Source of the DNA: Butyrivibrio sp. NC2002
GTDB lineage: Bacteria > Bacillota > Clostridia > Lachnospirales > Lachnospiraceae
Assembly (NCBI RefSeq): GCF_000702265.1
Contig: NZ_JNKZ01000010.1
Span: forward strand, 62,001 to 126,000
DNA: 64,000 bases
Direction of reading: 5' to 3'
The notes beneath the pieces are model-generated. The model saw nothing but the letters and a program-made list of their open reading frames with translations. It had not been told where the DNA came from and searched no databases. Of this stretch, positions 50,138 through 59,331 are shown piece after piece. The translations under genes were made by a program, and so were the position numbers. Every line of letters starts with the position of its first letter. Within the stretch, counting starts at the first letter, position 1.

Positions 50138-52573
50138 ATGTATGACGTAGTAAAACGTGATGGTTCCATCGCAGATTTCAACATCGCAAAAATATCAGCC
50201 GCTATTATTAAGGCTTTTGAGGCTATGGAGAAGCCTTATCATACCAGTGTAATAGACCTTGTTGCCCTCCGTGTTGCTTCGGATTTCGAGAGCAAAATAA
50301 AGGACAACAGAATATCTGTAGAAGAGATTCAGGATAGTGTTGAAAAGGTTCTGTCCGAATCCGGCTATCCCGATGTTGCCAAAACCTATATTCTCTATCG
50401 TAAACAACGTGAGAAGATTCGCAACGTCAATTCTGCGCTTCTTAGCTACAAGGATCTTGTAAACGATTACCTTAAGATAAATGACTGGCGAGTTAAGGAA
50501 AACTCAACAGTAACATATTCTATCGGCGGACTTATCCTGTCCAATTCCGGTGCGATCACAGCCAATTACTGGCTTTCAGAGGTTTATGATGATGAGATTG
50601 CAAATGCTCACCGCAGCGCTGCTATTCACATTCATGATCTCGCTATGCTTTCCGGATATTGCGCAGGTTGGAGCCTTAAACAGCTCATCAAGGAAGGCCT
50701 TGGCGGTATTCCCGGCAAAATCACTTCCGCTCCCGCAAAGCACCTCTCTACGCTCTGCAATCAGATGGTCAATTTCCTCGGAATAATGCAGAACGAATGG
50801 GCAGGCGCACAGGCATTCTCATCTTTTGACACATACCTTGCTCCTTTTGTAAAAATAGACAATCTGTCCCAGGAGGACGTAAAACAATGTATCCAGTCCT
50901 TCGTTTATGGTGTTAATACGCCCAGCAGATGGGGAACACAGGCTCCTTTTTCAAACATCACTCTTGATTGGACCGTTCCTGCTGACCTTAAAAATTTAAA
51001 TGCAATCATCGGCGGCGAAGAAGTGGATTTCACCTATGGCGATTGTCAGCATGAAATGGACATGGTCAACAAGGCTTTCATCGAGATCATGATCGAAGGT
51101 GACGCCAACGGACGCGGATTCCAGTATCCCATCCCAACTTATTCAATAACAAATGATTTTGATTGGAGTGAAACAGAAAACAATAAACTTTTATTCGAAA
51201 TGACGGCCAAATACGGCACTCCGTATTTTTCAAATTACATCAACTCAGATATGGAGCCCAGTGATGTCCGCTCCATGTGCTGCAGACTTCGTCTTGACCT
51301 TAGAGAACTCAGGAAAAAGTCAGGCGGATTCTTCGGTTCCGGCGAATCCACAGGTTCTATCGGTGTAGTAACCATAAATATGCCTAGAATTGCATATCTT
51401 GCTACAGATAAAGCCGATTTTTATAAGAGACTTGATCATCTGATGGATATTGCTGCACGCAGCCTTAATACCAAGAGAAAAGTAATAAGCCAGCTCCTTG
51501 ACCAGGGCCTTTATCCGTACACCAAGAGATACCTTGGATCATTTAGCAACCACTTCTCAACGATCGGTCTTATTGGTATGAATGAAGTCGGTCTTAATGC
51601 AAACTGGCTTGGCGCGGATATGACAGATACCCGCGTTCAGGAATTCACCAAGGAAGTCCTCAACCATATGCGTGACCGCCTCTCTGATTATCAGGAAAAA
51701 TATGGCGATCTGTTTAACCTTGAGGCAACACCTGCAGAATCTACAACTTACAGATTTGCTAAACACGACAAGGAGCTTTACCCCAATATAATAACAGCCA
51801 ATATGAATGGAACGCCCTATTATACTAACTCTTCGCACCTTCCTGTTGGCTATACAGAAGACATTTTCTCTGCACTTGATATTCAGGATGAGCTTCAGAC
51901 ATTGTATACTTCAGGAACAGTATTCCATGCTTTCCTTGGAGAAAAGCTTCCTGATTGGAAAGCTGCAGCCAGTCTTGTAAGAAAGATCGCGCAGAACTAT
52001 AAACTGCCCTACTACACCATGTCTCCTACCTATTCTGTATGTGAAGACCATGGATATCTCACAGGAGAACAGCCTGTATGTCCTTGCTGCGGCAAAAAGA
52101 CAGAGGTATATAGCCGAATTACCGGTTACTACCGTCCCGTTGCCAATTGGAATGATGGTAAAGCTCAGGAATATAAGGATAGAAAGGTCTACAACGTAGG
52201 TAACTCTAAGCTTACACACGAAGGACCGGTAGAAAAAGCATCTGAGCCACAGACAGCATCAAAGCCTGAAATTAAGACCATATCAAATGCGCAAAACACC
52301 GTAGGCGCTGCCAAAGCACCATCTGCATCAAATACAAATCAGGTTCTCTTATTTAAAACCAAAACCTGTCCAAACTGCCATATTGCCGGTTCTCTTCTCG
52401 ACAACGCAGGAATAAACTATCAGCTTCTTGATGCAAGTGAAAATGTGGAACTTGTTGAGAAATTCGGTATCATGCAGGCTCCCACTCTGGTTGTCGCCGG
52501 TGATAACGGTTTTAAGACATATCCCGGAGTATCGGATATAAAAGGATGGCTGAACAGCAGATCAGCTTCATAA
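50138..52573 (+). CDS. nrdD: Anaerobic ribonucleoside-triphosphate reductase with C-terminal redoxin domain
   Basis: The 811-residue class III reductase reduces NTPs to dNTPs. An N-terminal ATP cone (about 1-92, VVKRDGSIADFNIAKI) precedes the catalytic barrel with SDVRSMCCRLRLD. The C-terminal zinc site includes CPCCGKK, and the glycyl radical site is Gly663 in RITGYYRP. A ~35-residue Ala/Ser/Pro linker then joins a glutaredoxin/thioredoxin-like domain (about 734-811) with CPNC at residues 744-747 and the cis-Pro segment QAPTLVV. Class III enzymes use formate or, in some lineages, a thioredoxin-type donor; the fused redoxin suggests the latter here. NrdR boxes lie upstream and a strong terminator lies downstream. 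Confidence 0.94.
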   Translation: MYDVVKRDGSIADFNIAKISAAIIKAFEAMEKPYHTSVIDLVALRVASDFESKIKDNRISVEEIQDSVEKVLSESGYPDVAKTYILYRKQREKIRNVNSALLSYKDLVNDYLKINDWRVKENSTVTYSIGGLILSNSGAITANYWLSEVYDDEIANAHRSAAIHIHDLAMLSGYCAGWSLKQLIKEGLGGIPGKITSAPAKHLSTLCNQMVNFLGIMQNEWAGAQAFSSFDTYLAPFVKIDNLSQEDVKQCIQSFVYGVNTPSRWGTQAPFSNITLDWTVPADLKNLNAIIGGEEVDFTYGDCQHEMDMVNKAFIEIMIEGDANGRGFQYPIPTYSITNDFDWSETENNKLLFEMTAKYGTPYFSNYINSDMEPSDVRSMCCRLRLDLRELRKKSGGFFGSGESTGSIGVVTINMPRIAYLATDKADFYKRLDHLMDIAARSLNTKRKVISQLLDQGLYPYTKRYLGSFSNHFSTIGLIGMNEVGLNANWLGADMTDTRVQEFTKEVLNHMRDRLSDYQEKYGDLFNLEATPAESTTYRFAKHDKELYPNIITANMNGTPYYTNSSHLPVGYTEDIFSALDIQDELQTLYTSGTVFHAFLGEKLPDWKAAASLVRKIAQNYKLPYYTMSPTYSVCEDHGYLTGEQPVCPCCGKKTEVYSRITGYYRPVANWNDGKAQEYKDRKVYNVGNSKLTHEGPVEKASEPQTASKPEIKTISNAQNTVGAAKAPSASNTNQVLLFKTKTCPNCHIAGSLLDNAGINYQLLDASENVELVEKFGIMQAPTLVVAGDNGFKTYPGVSDIKGWLNSRSAS

Positions 52574-52611
52574 CACATCGCAGAATATTTTACTTAAATA
52601 TGTCAAATATT

Positions 52612-52643
52612 GACCGGCAGGGGTTTATCCTGCCGGTCTTTCT
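52612..52643 (+). terminator. nrdD terminator
   Basis: GACCGGCAGG (52612-52621) and CCTGCCGGTC (52629-52638) form a perfect 10-bp stem with a 7-nt loop, followed by TTTCT, 39 bp after the nrdD stop. Confidence 0.85.
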
Positions 52644-52715
52644 GTTATAATACCAATTATATGACAGGGGGCATGCTCCAAAGGGAGCAAATTATATTTA
52701 TGAAAGAGGTTTATA

Positions 52716-53222
52716 ATGGGGAAAAAATCTATAAAAGAAAACAAGAACATCTATTTTGAGAGCCGCGAAGAAGCAGGACTTACCAGAGCCCAGGCAAGTG
52801 AACTCCTTGAATTTATCAGCGATAGCAGACTTGAAAAAATCGAGACAGAAAAGACTTCAATACAGCCTGAAGACGTGGTAGCCCTCTCCAAAGCTTATAA
52901 AAAACCCGAACTCTGCAATTATTACTGCACTCACGAGTGTGCGATTGGAAAAGAATCCGTTCCGGAAGTAAAAATGTCCACATTGTCAGAGATCGTTCTT
53001 GGTATGCTCGCATCCCTTAACTCCCTTGAAGTTCAGAAAAACAGACTCGTCGAGATCACCGCGGACGGAGAGATTTCAGATGATGAACTTCCTGATTTTA
53101 TAAAAATAAAAAAACAGCTTGATCAGATCGACGTTACCGTGGAATCTCTTAAGCTGTGGATGGCAAATATGGTCGCAGACGGAAAGATAAATGAATCCTT
53201 ACTAAATAAACTCAGCAACTGA
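52716..53222 (+). CDS. XRE-like helix-turn-helix protein with Cys cluster
   Basis: The 168-residue protein has an N-terminal helix-turn-helix like that of XRE regulators (about residues 12-65: REEAGLTRAQASELLEFISDSRLEKIETEKTSIQPEDVVALSKAY). A short cysteine cluster LCNYYCTHECAIG follows (about 66-78), then a helical C-terminal region (about 85-168) with two predicted coiled helices. The HTH has the expected length and the EKI(E/V)..(K/R) pattern after the second helix. It may be a small regulator or a metal-responsive repressor. The stop codon is immediately adjacent to the convergent MATE stop. The function is unknown. Confidence 0.72.
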   Translation: MGKKSIKENKNIYFESREEAGLTRAQASELLEFISDSRLEKIETEKTSIQPEDVVALSKAYKKPELCNYYCTHECAIGKESVPEVKMSTLSEIVLGMLASLNSLEVQKNRLVEITADGEISDDELPDFIKIKKQLDQIDVTVESLKLWMANMVADGKINESLLNKLSN

Positions 53223-54587
53223 TCAGGATACCTTTAAATCGACTTTATTTGCGTTTTTAGCCCATTTAATTCTGTAATACAACACTTCTATAGCGCAGCA
53301 GCACATCCAGCCTACAGGGTAGCCAAATCCCACCCATTTGGGTGTATTGGATACGTAATGCGTAAGAACGAACAGATATATCTGTCTGATAACAACGAAA
53401 GTACTTATCATTATAATCATGGGGCCTTTTGAATCGCCCCTTCCTCTGAGCGCTCCCGCGAGTGTGTGGTTAACGCAGTTTGCTATCAGGAAGAACACGT
53501 TCGTGCGAATGAACAATACACCAAATTCTATAACTGATTCGTCAGATGAAAACATTCTGATTGATGGCGCTGCAAAAACATAGAGAAATACAGCGATAAT
53601 GAAGGTAATGAGTGTAGAAGTCATTACCGTGATCCTTGTTCCTTCGTTAGCCCTTTTTATCTTACCTGCACCTATATTCTGGCTTACAAAAGTTGTAGCC
53701 GCCATCGCCATACTGGACATCGGCAACATGATAAAGGTATCGAGTTTGTTATAACTGCTCCATCCCGCCATGCAGCTTGATCCGAAATGATTGATATATG
53801 ACTGCACGAAAACATTGGAAAAAGCTGTTATTACAGACTGGATTCCTGCCGGAAGGCCGATGGCAAATATCAGTTTTATTATATTTGCATCCAACGTCAT
53901 ATCTGCAAATGAAAATCTGTAAATATCTTTTGTCTTAACAAGCAAATACATTATAAGGATAGCCGAAATGAACTGTGAAATGATCGTTGCATAGGCTACT
54001 CCTTCGATTCCAAAGTGAAATCCCACCACAAAAGTAATATCAAGAATGATATTGACTATACTAGTTAAAACAAGGAACATGAGCGGTCTTCTGGTATCGC
54101 CTACAGCTCTGAGGATACCGCTCCCCATGTTGTAGATAAGAAGTCCCGAAAAACCAAGGAAATATATTCTAAGATAAGTTGTTGCATCAGTGAAAACATC
54201 ATCGGGAGTTGCCATAAACCTGAGCATAGGCTTTACTCCAAGACTTCCGATAAGTGTAAATAAAACACAAAAAATAAAAGTCATTGATATCGTCGTTTCT
54301 ATCGCCTTATGCAGGTTATTTAAGTCTTTTCCTCCAAAATACCTCGAAATCAGTACGCCTGCTCCGATTGAAAATCCGTTAAAAAAGAAGACAAGCATAT
54401 TTACGATCATGGTCGTAGAGCCAACAGCAGCAAGCGCCTCTTTTCCCACAAAATTGCCCACTACAATAGAATCCACCGTGTTATAGAGCATCTGGAAAAT
54501 ATTTCCAAGCATAAGCGGAAGGGAAAACATTATTATCTGTTTAATTATTGACCCCTCAGTCATATTTTTCGCTGTTGTTTTTTGCAT
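53223..54587 (-). CDS. MATE family efflux transporter (second copy)
   Basis: The 454-residue protein has twelve predicted helices and MATE hallmarks: FSLPLMLGNIFQMLYNTVDSIVVGNFVGKEALAAVG near the N-terminus, and in the second half SSYNKLDTFIMLPMSSMAMAATTFVSQNIGAGK. It resembles the 8010-9362 product in overall layout but is clearly distinct in sequence. AAGGAAG precedes the ATG. It is followed after 33 bp on the upstream side by the AEC transporter gene in the same direction, so the two may share a transcript. The substrate is unknown. Confidence 0.9.
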   Translation of the reverse strand: MQKTTAKNMTEGSIIKQIIMFSLPLMLGNIFQMLYNTVDSIVVGNFVGKEALAAVGSTTMIVNMLVFFFNGFSIGAGVLISRYFGGKDLNNLHKAIETTISMTFIFCVLFTLIGSLGVKPMLRFMATPDDVFTDATTYLRIYFLGFSGLLIYNMGSGILRAVGDTRRPLMFLVLTSIVNIILDITFVVGFHFGIEGVAYATIISQFISAILIMYLLVKTKDIYRFSFADMTLDANIIKLIFAIGLPAGIQSVITAFSNVFVQSYINHFGSSCMAGWSSYNKLDTFIMLPMSSMAMAATTFVSQNIGAGKIKRANEGTRITVMTSTLITFIIAVFLYVFAAPSIRMFSSDESVIEFGVLFIRTNVFFLIANCVNHTLAGALRGRGDSKGPMIIMISTFVVIRQIYLFVLTHYVSNTPKWVGFGYPVGWMCCCAIEVLYYRIKWAKNANKVDLKVS

Positions 54588-54620
54588 ACTTCCTTCACCG
54601 TACCCCAGAATTTGAATGTT

Positions 54621-55562
54621 TTACAGACGTGTCGCAACAATAGGTATCGAAAATACCGTTAGAAGCGTTGTCAGAAATGTAATCTGCGCCATAAACCTTT
54701 CATCGCCGCCGTGCTCTACGCATAGCATGGTTCCGGCTGTAGCGACCGGCATCGCGCTTATTATAACTGTAACTCCGAATAAAACCGGATAATCTGCTGT
54801 AAATGGCTTATATATCAAATATGTTATAAGCGGTGTCACAATAACGGACATAACCGCAAACAAATATGCTTTTGAATTATTGAACATTTCAGAGACTTTT
54901 ATTTCTGCAAGTGAAGCTCCGATAATAATAAGTGCACCCGGAGTTGTAATGCCTCCGACTCTCTCAAGAGTATTACTGATAAGATCAGGAACCTGAGTTT
55001 TCAATAATGTCATTATAAGGGCCATTATGCTGCTTATCATAGCCGGGGTGAATATTAACTTAAGAAGTTCATTTGCGCTGCTATTTTCGCCAAATTTGGA
55101 CAATTTTTCACCCTTTATCATGATGACTCCCAGGCAGTAACACAGCAGATTAAACGGCAAATTGAACATAGCTGTATAAATAAGCGCATCAGGTCCAAAA
55201 ATCGCTTCTGTTACGGGAAATCCTATAAATCCGACATTCGCAAACATGATCCCGAATTCAGCAGCGCCTTTCTGCTTTCCGGATAGTCCCAGCAGTATAC
55301 CTGTGATTTTAGCCAGAACAAAGAGCACTATATAACTTGAAAAAGACACTGCAAGAAGTATCAAAAGCTCTTTCCCTTCAGGGAGCTTTTCTGCGTTTGC
55401 GACTGATGAAAGAATTGTGCAGGGTATTGAAATATATAGAATAATCTTCGTAAGTCCGGCTTTGATATCTCTGTTTATAACCTTGATCTTAGTAGCCACA
55501 TATCCGATGATTATGATGATAAAAAGCTCAACCATTCTGGCAAATATCGGTAAAAAGTCCAT
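54621..55562 (-). CDS. AEC family transporter (auxin efflux carrier-like)
   Basis: The 313-residue membrane protein has ten predicted helices in a duplicated fold. Conserved segments are FANVGFIGFPVTEAIFGPDALIYTAMFNLPFNLLCYCLG near the middle, and AMPVATAGTMLCVEHGGDERFMAQITFLTTLLTVFSIP at the end, both typical of AEC carriers. Bacterial members move organic acids such as malate or malonate. It lies upstream of the MATE gene in the same direction and follows a strong terminator. Confidence 0.87.
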   Translation of the reverse strand: MDFLPIFARMVELFIIIIIGYVATKIKVINRDIKAGLTKIILYISIPCTILSSVANAEKLPEGKELLILLAVSFSSYIVLFVLAKITGILLGLSGKQKGAAEFGIMFANVGFIGFPVTEAIFGPDALIYTAMFNLPFNLLCYCLGVIMIKGEKLSKFGENSSANELLKLIFTPAMISSIMALIMTLLKTQVPDLISNTLERVGGITTPGALIIIGASLAEIKVSEMFNNSKAYLFAVMSVIVTPLITYLIYKPFTADYPVLFGVTVIISAMPVATAGTMLCVEHGGDERFMAQITFLTTLLTVFSIPIVATRL

Positions 55563-55670
55563 TTCAAAACCCCATTTATAAAAATATATTGTACAAAATC
55601 AAACAACTGAACATTTTACCATAGTTTCCTGCTTTTGTTTAGTAGCTTTTCCTTAAAACAACATAAGAAA

Positions 55671-55698
55671 TCCCCCGGCATTTTGAGGTGCCGGGGGA
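55671..55698 (-). terminator. Terminator of the sugar-binding protein gene
   Basis: TCCCCCGGCA (55671-55680) and TGCCGGGGGA (55689-55698) form a perfect 10-bp, very GC-rich stem with an 8-nt loop. On the minus strand it is followed by TTTCTT, 30 bp after the 55729 stop. Confidence 0.8.
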
Positions 55699-55728
55699 CT
55701 AAAAGTTTCTAAATCTTTATTTTTTTAA

Positions 55729-57351
55729 TTATTTGGAAGCTTTCCATTCGTCATACTGCTTCTGGAACTCAGCAAGTACATCCTGGTAACCAGCTTCGTC
55801 AAGAGCTGCCTGATAAGCTTCGATTGTAGATTCAACGTCAGCAGCAGGAACACCACCATTTTCAAGGTTGAATCCGTACTCACCTGAAACGTTTGCACAA
55901 GCTGCATACTTATCTTCTACAGGACTCTTATCGAAACGGAATCCTGCTGCACTTGATGTGTTAGCGCCGCCGTTGAAGTCCTTGTAAAGCTCAGCCTTGT
56001 TTGCAGGCTCGTTGTCAAGAGGAGTAACGATTGTAGCACTAGCTGACTCCCACATTGAGTGGTTGTACTTCTCAGATGTCTGTGTAACCTGGCCGTTTGA
56101 ATCGTATGTGAAGTCTTCGCCTTCGATACCGAATGTGTACATATCAGCAAGCTTGGAATCTGTGTAAAGAAGTCCAAGGAAGTCTACACAAGCCTTAGCC
56201 TGCTCTTCTGTGCTGTTAGCTGTTACGCAGTAGCAAGAACCAAGAGCTGATGTTGAGTGTGCCCATCTGTCTGTTGCAGGCTGCATTGTAACATCCTGAC
56301 CATAACGAGCATCTGCTTCGTCGTTAACCGGAATATCTGTCCACCATGAAACAGCCCAATCCTGTGTCTGTGTTGTTGTATCTGTTGTTACCTTTGTGTA
56401 ATCATCTTCTGAGATATAGCCCTTATCAGCCCACTCACCCATAAGTGTGCAGAACTCTTTATACTCAGGAGTAAGAATTGTGTCTACAACTTCATCAGTA
56501 GCTCTGTCTACAGCAACGAAGTTTGTAGCAGAATCAGCTGTGAAGAAATCAAACTTATCAATGTACCATCTGTAGAACATTGCTGTCTTCTGTGTAAGGA
56601 AAGGATATTTAAGGCCGTCTGCCTTAGCATCTTCAAGCATGGGCTCAAGGTCTTTAAGTTCCTTAACAGATGTGATGTCCCAATTGTGCTTATCGATGAG
56701 ATCCTGACGGAACATGAAGTCATAACCTTCTACGTTGTCCTTGTATACAGGAATGAAGTACATCTTGCCATCATACTTAGCAGCTTCCCACTGACCTTCG
56801 TCCATTGAGTTGTAAAGGTCTGTTCCGGGAAGAATATCTGAAAGATCATATACAGCATTAGCAGGTACAAGATCGTTTGTTCCGATTGTGCCTTCCCATG
56901 AAGCTGTCCAAAGAAGGTTGATCTCGTTGTTAGCAAGTGCAAGGTTTGCCTTGTCTGTGTACTCACCAGAACCTACATCTGTAAGTTTAATCTGTACAGG
57001 AATCTTGTCTGCAATATAAGCGTTGATAGCGTCCTCAACCTTCTGAACCTGCTCTGAATCAGGATTTGCAAGGTTGAATGTGCATCTGTAAACGTTAATT
57101 GTTGTAGCATCTCCTGAAGCTGCCTCAGCAGATTCGTCAGCAGATTCCTCTGTTGTCTCCTCAGTAGCCTCTTCTGTTGAAGCCTCTTCTGTTGAAGCTT
57201 CTTCTGTTGAAGCTTCCTCTGTAGTTTCTTCAGCTGCCTCAGTCTCCTGAGTGTCTGTAGCTGTTTCTGTGCCGGTTGAGCTTCCGCAACCAGCGAGCAT
57301 TGACATTGTCATTGCTGTTGCCATCAGTGTAGAAATAACTTTTCTTTTCAT
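55729..57351 (-). CDS. Sugar ABC transporter substrate-binding lipoprotein with DUF3502-type C-terminus
   Basis: The 540-residue lipoprotein has a lipobox SMLAGC (Cys about 22). A ~60-residue Glu/Thr/Ser/Ala tether with three to four EEAST repeats follows. The binding domain begins near residue 85 (INVYRCTFNLANPDSEQVQKVEDAINAYIADKIPVQIKL), as in LplA/YtcQ-type oligosaccharide-binding proteins, and ends in a C-terminal part of DUF3502 character. AGGGAGG precedes the ATG. It is the last gene after LacI regulator and two permeases. Its separate hairpin-bearing gap suggests it may be expressed at a higher level. The likely ligand is a cello-oligosaccharide because of the divergent cellobiose phosphorylase gene. 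Confidence 0.87.
   Translation of the reverse strand: MKRKVISTLMATAMTMSMLAGCGSSTGTETATDTQETEAAEETTEEASTEEASTEEASTEEATEETTEESADESAEAASGDATTINVYRCTFNLANPDSEQVQKVEDAINAYIADKIPVQIKLTDVGSGEYTDKANLALANNEINLLWTASWEGTIGTNDLVPANAVYDLSDILPGTDLYNSMDEGQWEAAKYDGKMYFIPVYKDNVEGYDFMFRQDLIDKHNWDITSVKELKDLEPMLEDAKADGLKYPFLTQKTAMFYRWYIDKFDFFTADSATNFVAVDRATDEVVDTILTPEYKEFCTLMGEWADKGYISEDDYTKVTTDTTTQTQDWAVSWWTDIPVNDEADARYGQDVTMQPATDRWAHSTSALGSCYCVTANSTEEQAKACVDFLGLLYTDSKLADMYTFGIEGEDFTYDSNGQVTQTSEKYNHSMWESASATIVTPLDNEPANKAELYKDFNGGANTSSAAGFRFDKSPVEDKYAACANVSGEYGFNLENGGVPAADVESTIEAYQAALDEAGYQDVLAEFQKQYDEWKASK
57171..57215. repeat. 15-bp tandem repeat in the binding-protein tether
   Basis: The unit CTTCTGTTGAAGCYT is present in three near-identical copies, encoding the EAST/EEAST repeats of the tether. 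A degenerate fourth copy follows. Such repeats can vary in number by slippage. Confidence 0.75.
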
Positions 57352-57393
57352 TTTGGCCTCCCTCTTGTTTTAAAATTAGTTTTTATATTCATC

Positions 57394-57414
57394 CTCAGGC
57401 ACTATACCTAAGGT
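57394..57414 (-). other. Intergenic hairpin before the binding-protein gene
   Basis: On the minus strand CCTTAGG pairs with CCTGAGG (one G-U) around a 7-nt loop, in the 99-bp gap between the permease stop and the binding-protein start. There is no T-run. Such hairpins often protect the downstream mRNA, which would allow excess binding protein. Confidence 0.4.
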
Positions 57415-57450
57415 CAGAATATCTATAATAATTAGTAGATCTTTTTGTGC

Positions 57451-58374
57451 TTAACCCTTAACTGAACCAACTGTAAGACCTTTAATAAAGTACTTCTGGA
57501 AGAACGGATATACTACCATGATAGGTCCTATAACTACTAAAACAGTTGCCATTGTTGCTGAATACTGCGGAATAGTACCGCCCATAGCTGCTCTTGCTGA
57601 TGCAGGAACGTTTGAGTTGTTAAGCAGGAACTCAATACTCTTCTGAATATTTATAAGAAGAAGCTGCAAAGGCTTTTTAGCATCAGAGTCAATGTAGAGC
57701 AGTGCATTCTGCCAGTCATTCCAGTATGCTGTAGCCATCATGAAACCTACTGCTGCAAGTGAAGGCTTAAGAAGCGGAAGTGTGATCTGGAAGAAAGTTC
57801 TGTATTCTCCTGCTCCGTCGATCTTGGCTGCTTCCATAAGCTCACCGGGAATGCTGTTGACTATATAAGTTCTTAATATGATTACGTTCATGGTTGATAC
57901 GCACAGAGGCAATATCAAAAGCCATAAGCTGTCTTTTAAATGGTAGTAACTTGTGAAGATGATATATCCTGAAAGTGTTCCACCATTGAAAAGCATGGGT
58001 ATAAGCAGAAAGATTGATAAAAACTTTGAAAGATAAAAATCTTTTCTACTTATTGAGTAAGCAAACATACTCATGAACAAAAGTCCAAGGAATGTTCCGA
58101 CTACAGTTACGAAAATTGTTATGCCGTATGATCTTGCAAGCTGCTGTCCGTAACGAAGAACTGTTCCCATACCTGCAAATGACCACTGAAGCGGCCAGAA
58201 CCTGAATCCGTTCTGTGTTATGCTCTTTTCATCTGTAAAAGCTGCTACAAATGTAAGCTCTACAGGTAAAAATGCGAATAATGTATATGCCAGTAATATG
58301 ATTGCCAGAATGATCTGACCTACAGTTACCTTTTCCTTCTTTGAAGGTTCAAGGTCTCTATTTCTCTTTGCCAT
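57451..58374 (-). CDS. Carbohydrate ABC transporter permease (LplC/YtcP or MsmG type)
   Basis: The 307-residue protein has six membrane helices and the EAA loop EAAKIDGAGEYRTFFQITLPLLKPSL (about residues 187-212), which contacts the ATPase. It partners the 58399 permease. As in most such importers in Firmicutes, no ATPase gene is in the operon; a shared MsmK-type ATPase elsewhere is expected. The gene follows the first permease by 24 bp. Confidence 0.9.
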   Translation of the reverse strand: MAKRNRDLEPSKKEKVTVGQIILAIILLAYTLFAFLPVELTFVAAFTDEKSITQNGFRFWPLQWSFAGMGTVLRYGQQLARSYGITIFVTVVGTFLGLLFMSMFAYSISRKDFYLSKFLSIFLLIPMLFNGGTLSGYIIFTSYYHLKDSLWLLILPLCVSTMNVIILRTYIVNSIPGELMEAAKIDGAGEYRTFFQITLPLLKPSLAAVGFMMATAYWNDWQNALLYIDSDAKKPLQLLLINIQKSIEFLLNNSNVPASARAAMGGTIPQYSATMATVLVVIGPIMVVYPFFQKYFIKGLTVGSVKG

Positions 58375-58398
58375 CTTTATATCCTCCCAATACCTTAA

Positions 58399-59304
58399 TC
58401 AGAACAATGCGTTTTCCGGTGCAATCTTGCGAACAGAGAAGTTAGCAAGAAGCATTAGAAGCAGTCCAACAACTGACTGGAAGAATGATGTTGCTGCTAC
58501 GAAACCAAAATTCGAATTCTTGAAAATAGCATTAAGTACATAAGCATCGATAACCTGAGTTGTGCTGTAAAGTGTACCGCTGTTTCTGGTTACCTGATAG
58601 AAAAGACCTGTATCTGAATGCATTACTGTTCCTACTGAAAGAAGAAGCATAACGGTTATCATAGGAATAAGGGCAGGTATTGTGATGTGCCATATTTTCT
58701 GCCATGAGTTTGCACCGTCGATGTCAGCCGCTTCATAAAGCTCTGAGTCAATACCTGAAAGGACTGACATATAAAGAACTGAGCCGTATCCTGTATCTTT
58801 CCAAATCTTTACAACAAGAAGTATCCAGGGCCAAAGGCTTGCTGTTGAATAAAATCTTGTTGATGTTCCAAACATGTGGTTGATGATACCTGTGTCTGAA
58901 CTAATGAATGCATATACTATAAACTGTACTGCTGCGTAAGAAATGAAGACCGGAATGATCATGATAGTCTGCATTGTCTTTGCCATATGCTTGAACACAA
59001 GTCTGTCGATCATGATAGCAAGTGTCACATTGAGGAATGTTCCTACAATTGTGAAAAGCAGATAGTACAAAATTGTATTCTTTGTGATTGAAATGAATGT
59101 TGCCTTTGAAGCAATCAGGAATTTGAAGTTATCAATTCCGTTCCAAGGGCTCTTCCAAATACCGTCTGCGTAGTTAAAGTTCTTGAATGCCATTACCAAA
59201 CCTGCCATCGGTACATACATGATAAAGAACAAAATCAAGAATACCGGCAAGGCCATAACTACGTGCGCCCTGTGTTTCCATGTGTTTTCCAAAAAACGTT
59301 TCAT
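58399..59304 (-). CDS. Carbohydrate ABC transporter permease (LplB/UgpA type)
   Basis: The 301-residue protein has six membrane helices with the EAA loop EAADIDGANSWQKIWHITIPALIPM (about residues 185-210). The N-terminus MKRFLENTWKHRAHVVMALPVFLILFFIMYVPMAGLVMAFKNF is typical of LplB-like subunits. It follows the LacI gene by 27 bp and precedes the second permease by 24 bp, so all four genes appear to be one operon. Confidence 0.9.
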   Translation of the reverse strand: MKRFLENTWKHRAHVVMALPVFLILFFIMYVPMAGLVMAFKNFNYADGIWKSPWNGIDNFKFLIASKATFISITKNTILYYLLFTIVGTFLNVTLAIMIDRLVFKHMAKTMQTIMIIPVFISYAAVQFIVYAFISSDTGIINHMFGTSTRFYSTASLWPWILLVVKIWKDTGYGSVLYMSVLSGIDSELYEAADIDGANSWQKIWHITIPALIPMITVMLLLSVGTVMHSDTGLFYQVTRNSGTLYSTTQVIDAYVLNAIFKNSNFGFVAATSFFQSVVGLLLMLLANFSVRKIAPENALF

Positions 59305-59331
59305 AAACTCTCTCCTCGATTAGTTATATTT

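Noticed and set aside
57171..57215. CRISPR-like short repeats
   Set aside because: The repeats are contiguous, encode a protein tether in frame and have no spacers.
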